Source: Ancylostoma caninum
Lineage: Eukaryota; Nematoda; Chromadorea; Rhabditida; Ancylostomatidae
Assembly: GCA_037903475.1 (NCBI GenBank)
Contig: JBAJFG010000446.1
Location: forward strand, 496,001-560,000
Length of the DNA stretch: 64,000 nt
Direction: 5' to 3'
The translations under genes and the position numbers were made by a program. Below the pieces are notes generated by a model, which had not been told where the DNA came from, ran no database searches, and worked only from the letters and a program-made list of their open reading frames with translations. How positions within the stretch are numbered: the first letter of the stretch is position 1; the number at the start of each line of letters is the position of its first letter. Shown in pieces: positions 24,494 to 36,400 of the stretch.

Positions 24494-27400
24494 ATGTTCC
24501 GCGAATGTTACAGTGTCCCGATGTCTGGCTCGTCACTTATACGAGCGCTGGACAACCATGACCGGGTGGAGACGGAGCGGCTTCTGCTGTCGCAGCCGGT
24601 GAGTCGTTTGGTGTTGCTAAGGCGTTCTGTTAAACAGCGGTATTAGGATAATCCATTGTGGAAGAGCCGCAGTTGTTATGGATGTGCGTGAGCCATTTTC
24701 GAGGAAATTGTCGCTGCTACTATAGTTCTATCATGTACGTATGTATTCAAATTTATTAATTGTGAGTCTCTTGGATCTTGGTTCATCCATATTCAGATGC
24801 AGAGGAAGGTTTCGTGGGCATGATGTATTTGTTAGCAACGCTAAGAGCAATATGTATGTGGAGCCTCATAGAAGCAGCCCTCATTGGCCGTAAACAAACT
24901 CAAAGTATTATCTGTATTCTTCCTTCTGCGTATTCTAGGTTGTAAGATAGCACTCTTTCATTGGCGGCCTGACGCTTCGACTGAATGTCTCCTTGAGAGG
25001 TTTGTGAGTTTTGCAAAATTCAACTAACGAGTGCCATCGAACAACAGGAACCAGCACAAGCAGGAATGCAGACATTATCAAAATGGCTTGGTTTAATAAT
25101 GAGAGAAATTGGTCACTACAAATTGGAGAGTTTCCTGAGGTGTGTGTAACCGGATCTGAACTTGTTCTTCCTCGCAAATGCTTTCGAAGCTATCGGGTTA
25201 TGTGAGGCTTCATAGGAAGGCCGACCTTTTTTTTTAGAAGAGCACTAAAAGTTATTAAGGCCGGATTTCCTATTTCTCCTTTTATATTTACAACCTCTTT
25301 TTGATCCCTTTTCTATGCCATGATTGTTATATATGTCTATTTATCGGTGGGAGAAAAAAAGTAGCGATCTGAAAATGCAACAGGTAGTATGTAGATACAA
25401 AACCCGCACTAAGTTTGTTAAAATGAACGTTCAGAACGCGGATTTGCGTTCTTTTCGTTCCAGGACGATAACTCATCGTAACAAAGGAGTCACAGAGCCA
25501 ACCAGGGGTCAGAAGCAGCAGTAGAGTGGGCTAACACATTTCATGAAACCAGTTCTAAATTTCGATTTTGAACATTGAAATTTCAGAGTCATTTATAGCG
25601 CTCGGATCATGCCACGCATCAAAGCGTGTCGCGCGCTATGCGCGGCAAGGGCGCGGCAGAATTAAAAACTTGCGAATGTCGTTGTTGAAGATCAGAATTT
25701 TGGGCTGATTTCGTGAATTATTGTAGCCCACTTCGTTGCCGTTTTTGACCCCTAGTTTGGTCTGTGAATCGCTTTGTTACGATGAGCTATAACCCTAGAA
25801 CGAAAATAACGCAAATCCGCGTTCTAGATGTTCATTTTTAACAAACTTAGTGCAGGTACTGTAGTTCCTTTTCAATTGAATATCAACTCGGTAAAGTTAT
25901 CCTTCAGTGGAACTGGGTAAAAATACCTGCAGATAAATATCCGTTCTAACACCTCTTTTAAATCTTTGCCTCGCCTTCTTGACAGTGTTTTTCTTCCTTC
26001 GAAACCTTTCGCTTCACTATCGAGTCATTCAGATCTCTTGCATTCATGCTTTGTGAAAAATCTCAATAAAGATGGCTTTAATGAAATTGTGTTCTCCTGG
26101 TATAAGCCCGACCCTGTCGAGGAAGTATATAAATCACATTCAGTTTTTTCATGTCTGTCATCCACACATCCGTACAACTTCCGAGCATTTCCGGTAGTGC
26201 TGCAACCAGCAGTTACCGGAGGCGCAAATACATATTTCGCGATCAAATACTACGCGGCCTCTGAGCATGTGGTGGTAATCACCGATTCCTGCTTCGCTTT
26301 GCATAAAGAATTGTGTCTCTTTTGCAGCGAAAAAGCTTTTATGGTTTCTGCGGGATCTTCTATGTTGGGGGGGGGGGTAGGGCGCAAGGTGTGTTATTGC
26401 TACTACATACACTGGATAACTCCATATGAAGTTGAGTTTATGTGAAAGATTCTGTCTTCATAGTACCTTTGATCGAATCTTATTTGTCGCTTAGGTACAT
26501 GGCTATCGGAAACTTTAACGGAATGTTCCATATAGACTCGTCATACCAACTGTCTCTCTGATTGTCTGCGCATCCACACGCTCCACTAATACATACTCCG
26601 AGCCTTATTCATGATCAAACCTATCTCTTCATGTCCTGTATCCTTCATACAGGTGATGCTGGAGTTTTTTGCACATCTGGGTGTATGGTGCATTAGGATG
26701 AATCTGGACGACTTCCTCGGCGCTAAGCTTTTATTCATATCGTTATCAAATCATAGTCATTCGTTATCTCTAGTTACCTCTACTATAATATGTCAGCCAA
26801 TGGTTGAAATGCTAGAAAAACGTTATGGTAGCAATGTAAGCGTTGCGGAAATTGCTCAGATTCATCTCAGTAGTCCCTATATATCCTCATCTGTTAAGTT
26901 AGTCTGAACATTTTGCATCAAATTTTAAAGTAGTAGGACATTTTATTGCATATGAATTTCAATTCAAGACCAAAAAATTCTGGATCAAAGAAATAAGTGT
27001 TGGTACAAGATATTCGGACCAATTTATTATTCACAAAAGTGTGACCTCTCATACAACTGGTTCTGTGGCGATTCCTCAATCATAGTAAACAGAAGCACAT
27101 CGCTTCCTTGTTGCTTTAAACTTTCTGGACGCGGAAATACTCCAACAATGCCACACACACCTCCTTCCCGGATGCACTCACATGTTTGGAAGCTATCAAG
27201 GCAAGCTTATATGAATCGAACCTTTGGCACATTTTTCCGACCTTCCGCTACACTTGGATCGATGCCATTCAACTCCCAAATCCAAAGAAATCTCAACGCG
27301 ACTATAATAGGCGGTGTTCGCGCCTCTCCCAACAATAGAAAGCAGTGACGCTAAAGTGATGGTTTTGAAGCGAGGAACAGCCTGCATTCAACTCGTATTT

Positions 27401-30400
27401 CAGACTGAAGTGTCAATAAGAGATTCGGAGGATCGTGTCGCTTTACATTATGCCGCAGAGACTATGGATATGGAGATGTTCCAGAAAATTCTTGAACAGG
27501 ATCCATCGCTGCTAGATTGTGAAGACAAAAATGGGTAAGAATAAATGACAGCTGAAGAACTCCTTTTCTTAAAAAAAAACTGCGCAATCAGTTTGCATTG
27601 TTTGTACATGGTTTGCTATTACGTGTTTCGCTTTTGTTTTTTTTTTCTGAGTGCACCCTGTGAATTTTGAAAGAATGAATAATCGAAGACAAATACATAG
27701 CAGAACTCTCCTCCCTTGGCTCTCTCAAGCTTGCACACTAAAATGCTCTGTACCCTTTTCTTTTGTTGGGCTACTTGAGCACCGGATAAATTAAATTGTC
27801 AATTCTGACCCCTTACTCAATAATGTTCACCGAATGATTGTAACTTTCCCGTTTTTTGAAAATGGACGTCTCGTCGTCAAGGTAAAATTGGCAGAATGTG
27901 TTAAGACGATTCATCTCAGTAGGAGATGATAGGTGCTGGTAAAGATAGAACGATATGCTATGTACATTTGGAAGAAAAATTCATCCAGCCTCGATGAGCA
28001 GGAATCTTAGGACCTTCCCGCAATCGTTCATGAATAGGCAGTGATGCGGGAGACAGATAAAATTCTTTTATAACTTATTGCTCTTGGTATATATTTTCGG
28101 AATACCAAGGTGAAAAATTTGGCTCGCAAAGAGCTGTTTATCCATACTTTAAAGAAGTCCGTTTTTTCATTCGTGTTGAAGGAGTCCGTTAGCTTCTACC
28201 TCTCCTGGATTTTCTCGGACTCACACGCTTTTGGTGAGTATGAATTCTGAGAACACATCCCGTCTCTTAGTAGTCATACACCCCCCATGTGGTAACTGTG
28301 GTAATTTGAACCTGAGTACCAGCAGTAACACTGATATATTTTAACTGCTTTCAGCAACAGCTTGGGAAACTAAGCGTGAGATAGAGAAATAAACAATCTA
28401 AAAGAAATTGAACTATTCTGAGTAATTATTTCTTCAAATGTTTTAATTTGTCCAGTTTTTTTTTCGTATTAATCACTTAGAACGCTTGCCGATGCATGCT
28501 TTATGAGCTTACACTTTTGGACCTTGCTACATAGAAGTCATGAGTTCCTTTTTAGCACGCTAAAATTGCTTTGCTTCAGACATACTCCAATGCTGATGGC
28601 TGTAATGGGAGGCCGCACAGATCTCGTTGAGCTATTACTCTCAAAAGGAGCGAACATCGCCCATTGTGACCGAGACGGGCATTCAGCCGTGCATTGGGCT
28701 GTTGTCTGTGGGCAGGTGAGTTCATCGAACATCGAGAAGACGAGGAAAAACGCCAGCCAAATCCGAAAATTAGGCGTCAAGAGCTGAAAATGTACGAAAA
28801 TACTTGATTGAAATTTCAGCTCGAGACTTTGACGTATTTGCTCACGCAAGGTGCAGACGTGGAGGCACCGGATATACTGGTACGTCCATGTGCGTATAAA
28901 CGCTAATGTTTTAATAGTTGGAAAAATCTACAGTTCCCGTTGCATCACAGCCTACTGCCTACTGCACCTCTGGTCTGCCGCGCCGCCGCTCAACCTACGC
29001 AGCGCGGACACGGCGTTGCCGATATTGACGTCCTGCTAATGTTTTCCACTGTTTTCCTTTGTGGCCTTGTTCTTATAGCGAAATGTTTGAGCTAGCGTGG
29101 TACCGAACATCAAGCACGGTCAACGTTGGGTAACTACTGTATCCACCTAGCCTGAGCGTCGCGTGGTAGTGCGGCGCTACAGACCAGGGCTGGGATTCAT
29201 GAAACGATAACCCAGGCTTGCAAACCAACTTTTGTTGTCTGCGTCTCTTAGCACTATGTAGTCAATACGATAACCAATCACCCTAGCCATCGTTGGTTTG
29301 CTTGGTTATCGTTTCATGAATCCCAGCCCAGTTGGTCGGTATTCCGTGACGCAAAAATGATTGACCGGGATTTGGTGTACAAAAACCGAATGTAGCGCTA
29401 TTTTTACATGTTCTGCGCATTGAATTCGATAACATTATAAAATCTTGTTTTTTTTTAGTATTAGCGGGTATTCATACTCACTGCGAGCCTTTGAAAAAGC
29501 ACATTTATTTCCATTGTACTTTTAGTATTTGATCACTCATAAAGCAAAAAGCATAAGCGAGTTTCAAGTACAAAGTATGTATGTACTCCAGAAAGCAGCT
29601 CCACTTCACTACGCGACAGCAAGCGAGGAAATTGCTCCAGAACTGGCGTTGTCCATACTTCACACTCTGCTCAAGCATGGAGCTAAGCCAAACTGCCGAG
29701 ATATCGACGAACGAACGCCGATACTTTGGGCTGCAAGCAATGGTAATTATACGAAAACTTAATTCAGCACACTGTGATCATTTGCACCTTTGTGCTCTAT
29801 TATTATGGTTTTTCTGTTATGAGATTGATTAAGACCTTAGTGTTGACCTTATAAAGGCATTGTAAGGGATGCAAAGTACTTCATCACTTTCCCATTACAT
29901 ACAGTATTCAATAGGCTGCATTCCGAAGCAAATAAACTGCATGTGAGTTTTTCCGGCTAATTCTCTTTAGCGCACTTGCAATGTAATAAAATTTCAATGG
30001 AAACGAACTCCGCTGCAAAATTGTTGCTCTCCCTAGTCGTCTGCCCTCTCTGCTTTTGAGCTGTTCTCTGGTCTTCCTCCCTTCTCCAACACCAGTTGAT
30101 TTTTTTCGCTCTCCTTTTCGTCCCGATCACATTTTCCTTTTTTTTTTCGAATCTATGCTGCATTGAACTTATGAGACTTCTGACTTCTTCTATTGGTCCG
30201 ATATTGCTAGTGGTTCGGGAGAAAAGGGAAAGAAATAAGGCAGAACGTTCTCGCGTCTGTTCTGAGCAACATGGGATTTTATTTTGGATTTGCGTTAATG
30301 TGACGAAGGATAAAACTCAGTCACATCCCTGACGCAGTTCAAACACCGGAGACGCACGCCTTTACGGTCTCGCTACGTTCGCACAGCATTTTGATTCAGC

Positions 30401-33400
30401 GCGTCCATGATGCGTTGACCGGTCCGAATGGAAAATTCTCTGCAAATAGATACGTGCGCCTGACGCTCGCCTATAGGGTAATTTATACTAGCTGCGTGCG
30501 TCAGTCTCGCATCAGTCGCACGCATCCATTTGCACGTGATTTTCCATGAGGAACGGTCAGCACGGCATGTGCATTCCCAATAAAAAGAAAGCGCGGCCGC
30601 TGCGAAGTCGTACGTCTGAGCTGCGATTGCGATGCGACTGGCCCTATTCTTTATCATATAGACGCACGGGCGTCAGTCGCACGCATCCGGTATGAATTGC
30701 CCTTATAGGGGTGTACACATCTTCAGTGAGAAGAACACGCTGCTGCTGCGATGCCGCAAACGCGTGCGTCTGAGCTGCGTCAACGATGCAACTGGCACTA
30801 TTCTTCATCATAAGCACACATCTAGTACAAATTTTCCTCAGTACAAACAAATTGCTCTCGGGAGAAACTAGACTACAGAAAGTTTAGGCTTCCTCGCAGC
30901 ACTGCTAGGTTAGGGAGAGAAGTACTGAGATCACGGAAAGTGAGGGAAGTAAATTCTGGCGCCCAATTGAGACCTAGAGAAAACAGCTGAAAGAGATATT
31001 TAGAAAAATGGAGAAAAACCACACATGTGAGTAATTAAACCAATAACAAGTAAATATGTATTCAATGATAATAATTAGACCTGAAACTTTGCTGTTCTAT
31101 TGTCACTGTAAAACATAGCTGAATTATTTAATTCAACTGTACTGATCCATAATTCTCGTTCTTTTTTTTCAGGCAACCTTGAAGCAATGCACTCTTTGAA
31201 GCAGGCAGGTGGCGATCTCATGGCAGTGGACAGAGACCGTCTAGGCGTAATCCACTGCGCGGCAAGTCATGGTTACCATGAGGTACGCACGCATTGACTA
31301 CAGAAGTGATCAAAAAGTTAATGACTACTCTCCGAAGATTCGGTCTGGAGATGTAGGAGCAAATAAATCCTATTTGAAGGTGTGCTTCAGACAATCGACT
31401 TCATCATGGAAGCTGTGCCACGCTTTTCGGTTGATCAGAAGGATCGAGCTGGACACACTGCGTTGTTCTATGCGGTCACTTATGGACACTATGAGGTAGC
31501 AAAGCGACTTCTGGATTATGGCGCCAACCCCAATCATCAGGTGTGGAACATTTTTGGAATACCTGTCTTGCACAGTTCCCTCATATTTTTCTCGATGCAG
31601 TGTAAAGCAACATGCGCAAAAGTGAAAGAAGGCAGCCAGTCAGTTTTGCACCACATGATACCCCCATCTGGTCAGCCGCGCCGCATCACCGATGCGGCGC
31701 GGCACACCGACCGGGTGGTGCGGTTGTCGCGCTCTGCCGGTATTGATGTTCTGCCTGTGTATGTTCGACATCACGCTGGCCCGGACGTTTCGGAATGAGG
31801 ACGAAGACATAAACAAAGCATCAATACCGGCAACGCTCGACAGTAACAACGCTCAGCTGGCCTGCTGCGCCGCATAGATTGTACGGAGCGGTAGACCAGA
31901 CGAGCGGAATTTTTTGAAACACAAATTATTAACCAGCATTGTAAATAAGCACTGACCAATCCATCTTCTTTTGAGGACCATCGATTACGAACTCCTTCAC
32001 ACTGTGCAGCAGCAAAAGGACAAATGCGCATGCTCAAACTTCTAAAGCAGTACAACGCCTCGTTTGAAATCCAGAATTATCGCGGCGATCTTCCAGTGCA
32101 TGAAGCTGTTCAGACTGGCAGTAAAGGTAAAAACAGCTGTTCAGGCGCGGGATTTGTCCTTAGTGGCTCTATTGCAGACGTTGTTGAATGGTTGTTAGCT
32201 CTTCAACCGTCATCAATAAATGCAGCCAGCCATGAAGGACGGACGTGTATTCATTTGGCAGCAGCACAGGGCAACCTGGAGATGGTAATTCTGCTCTGTA
32301 CGAAGGGTTGTTTCGTGAATCCTTTGATGCTGTACAAGGTACGACTATCCATTTTCCTCAGTAATACGTATTAATGCTTCAAAAATATTAAATTTGTTAG
32401 CTGCGGGTGCTCTTAAATTGACCACTCACTCTTTAAATTTAATCAATTATTGCTTCATTTTTTTTACTTTTCAAATAATTACTCGCAGTGTTTCATTTCC
32501 GGTCCTGTAAGAAAAGCAGTGCCGAATTCCGCAGCGCTCACAATCGCTTCATATCGTTACCTCATGTTATGGTTAATCTCTATCTCTGGTTATAATTACC
32601 TGAGATATCAACCAGTGATCGGGGCAGATCATGTTCAGGTCATATTCTATTGCAACCGGTGACTACAAAAATAATAGAAAAATGAATTTGCCGGACACCT
32701 ATGTTTTCCCTGCGCCAGCGCTCGACGAGTCGGACATCTGCGGCGAGGCGGACCTTCCCGTTCGCGCCGCTTCGGCACGCGACCGCACCCCACGCATCTT
32801 ATCTGGCCAAATGGTACACTGGGCCACAGTTTCAACCGGGCCTCAGTTGGCCAGACAAGTCCCATAGGACTCGTCTAGTCTCCGCCACAGCGGAGACTAG
32901 ACTAAGCTTTCACAGCCGTCTGCCGGCTTATATACACTTCGGTTACCACGTGGCAATTGAGGAAAAAAAACAGGGCACTGGAATACCTGCAGATACCCTG
33001 CCTCATGCGCGCTCACAGCAGGTTTTCCTGCTCTTTCCGCACCTTCAGCAAGTATTTCTGCTCCACCGGCGACTACCTGCCAGAGGTCTGCATCGGCCAA
33101 AAATGGGCGGGTTCACTTGCGCTCCAAACGCCCGGGTGTCTGAGATGGTATGAAGGAAGGTAAGCGTTGCGGAAATCGGCACTGCTCATCCTGTAGGACC
33201 ACATATTGGCACTGTTTCTGATAAGCGGTTAACGATTTGGTGTTTAGGGTAACCTTTACACCCCTTTGGATGTTGCACGACGTAAGGATCACCAGGTGAG
33301 CAAATTCATGTCACACACCGAGGCTCTCTGCTTCCTACTAAAAAAACGTCGCCTGTGTGATGGTAGATTGTCAAAAGGTTATGTGAGGAGGGGTCGTCAT

Positions 33401-36400
33401 TCTGATGATGTGTAGTAGTGAGGGTTGGTATTTAAGGAAAGCAGTATCAGAAGCGAATAAGAAGAAAATTCAATACTTCATGAAAAGGACTCTTCCATTT
33501 CGAATTAATAGTTGAAAATCGCAACTATTCGCGACTAAAGGGCAATTTTTTACATGCATGCGTCAGTGGCGCGTCAAACGCTGGCATCTATTTATGGAGG
33601 ATTTTCCTCGAACGCTGGTCAGTAAGGCATGCACACCTTGAACCAAAATAGCACGCGACCTTTTTGAGGCCATAAACCCATGCGTGTCGCTTGGCTCTGG
33701 AACGTGTCGGGGCATACGGGGCATATCCTTCATCATATAAAGACGTATGTACTTCGAATTCGCACATCCAGTATCGTTTGCCCTTAATGTTGGTTTTTCA
33801 CCTAGTTTCCATAGTTTCCTCTAAAACTACACACAAGTGATGGATTGCGGGAGGGAGACGGGGTGGAGGACATATTTCTCTCAGCCAATTTCTCTGCCTG
33901 TGGCACACTTCACAGCGACAGTGTCGTTTGCCCTTACGCCAGCATACTACTCAATGCATTTTCCTTGATGAGACACGAAAATTTGTAAAACTTTGTTCTG
34001 ACCAGCGACGATGTCGTTGTGGAGCATGCTATGGGCCCAATATTGGGGGAGAAGGGTGGGGGTGGAGGAAGAGTGGAGAAGCAACATTCTCCCCACCTTC
34101 CGACATTCCCATTGACTTTGTACACAGGTTTATAAATCAAAATTTTTCAAGGTCGTCGTGGACTACCTTTCCACTAAACATGAAGCTAAAGGTGCTGAAG
34201 AAATCCCTGAAGAAGAGCGTGAGAAGAATCGCATGTCATTCGAAGAACAACTCGTACAAGGTGGGGCTCCCCTTGTTGTTTGAGTTTTCGAACAATGCTG
34301 GAGTGCAAAGTATCTCAGAACATCAGTATCCAAGCACTGGTGTTCCAAGCGTACACAATGTTTCATGACATGGTAATTTATTGCAGCAAAACTGGCGCGA
34401 GGACGACATCTCCATGACGAAGACGAAGAAAACGAGGCAATGATGAAGAAATCGAAAGCGAAGCGGAGAAGAAGTTCTGAGACGTTAGAGCAGCGACACG
34501 ATGTGACCAGTACTGCCGTTAACACATCGGTAATCATATTTCCAGAATTTTATGTGTATTTAGTATTCTGAAGTCCGCCGCCGGACCAGCAGGCGGGAGA
34601 AGCGGTGTGCCTGACCAGGAAACGGGAGATCTGAAGTTTGCCTAACCAGTTTACGGCTGGACCGACGTTTTCAGATGTTACCTGAACATTTTACCAGTCA
34701 ACAGCCGAATCGACTCAATTTACGGGTGTTGCCTGATCAGAGTTCCGAACCAGGAAACGGGTGTTGCCTGACCAGATTACGGGTATCGCCTGTTGCCTGA
34801 CTAGGTTACGGGCATCGCCTGTTGCCTGACCAGATTACGGGTGTTACCAGGCAATTTTTGTATTCCTACCCATATTTTTTACAGCGCGAAGACATTTAGA
34901 GCTGGAGCTTATGCGAAACGGATGTGTCCTTAACTTCCTCCCATAAAGTCAAAAACTGCGCAATTTTCTCGGTCAAAAAGAATTTTTTCCATGCTAGCAC
35001 ACGGGTTGCAACCTGCCGCATGTACGCAGCACAATGAAGGGGAAGGGGTTAGAGCTGTGTTCTAAGACTCGAGGCGAAAACGGCTGTGTCATGAAGTAGC
35101 TCGTCCATGCAAAGCTGTGATGAGGTGGCTCAATCACCGGAATTTTCGGAGTAGAGTTCCAGAGTCCCCCGTGGGATCCCACACCGCGAGGGGCCACGTC
35201 AATTTCGTCTGGGCATCCGGGGTCTTGCCTGGCCAGTTTCCGGGTGTTGGGCGCCTGGCCAGCAGGCAAACGCGTATGCTAGCCAGGCAACAGGACCCGT
35301 AAAATGTTCAGGCTGCGGACTTCAGAGTAAGCACAGAACTCGTATAACGCGCTATATCACATGCAAGGTGACACTCTGACTGTCTGCGTATCCAGCCTTT
35401 TCACTGATGCTGCCGTTCTCACTCTTATGCGAACCTGCTCACCCAACCTGTTCAAAAAGGTCTTGAGGAGAATACGCTATTGAAGCATTTCAAAGCGCGC
35501 TGAAAATGGGTGAAAAGAAGAAAAACCATCCCATATGTTGGCAAGAGGCCAAGTGCTCCCTTGCCATGGTCTCCTCTTATGCGCTGTACTTAAGTGTAAA
35601 AACGAACCCTCGTTTAGGATCGACGGGCGTCCTCTGCCGGCTCCGCCGGAGCCACTCTACCTAAATCGACCTCTACTTCTGACTTGGTAAACGCTGCGAA
35701 GGCGAAGTCGAAGGCTGATGAACGAATAGAACAGATCATTCGTGAGGAAATCCAGAAAGTCGCAATGACAAAGTTGGAGGTACGTATTTCCGAGCAGCTT
35801 TGAACATGCAAACGTTTTGTATACTTCTCTGTGAGTTTCTCGCCATGTCACTTAAAGATGGCAAAGAAAGCGTCAAATGGAGAGAATGAGAACAAAGCCA
35901 AAACGTCGACGGATCATTCCACGGAGCGATCGAGTGGCAAAGATGGGCACGACATCTATGAGTACCCTGATATCGACGATGAATTCGAGGTCAGTTCTTC
36001 ACTTGTCAGAGAGTCAGAGGTAATGAGACTCGATGCACTTTATAAAGCAGCTACATCCCCAAAGTACGTAGTTTGAGAAAAAAAATATTTGAAATCGCTC
36101 TTTAAGTCCCTTATTTGGAGCAGACCACCTTTTTTCTCTCATACCCATACTCTTTATAGGACCTGCCAGCAATCAGCGACACAAGCGATGAGGATTATGA
36201 CGATGATGGTGATCAAAACGCACAAAGTGGTAGTGAGAACGATGAAGATGAAGAGAGGCGGAAGGAAAACTTGTCTCACTCTCACTCGAGCATACTCAAA
36301 CGAAACCAGAGCGGCGAAGGACCAAACGTTAGTTATCATCATCGCTTTAGAATGTGGATCAGCATAATTTCAATGATTTCAGAAAATGGACGGAAAGAGA

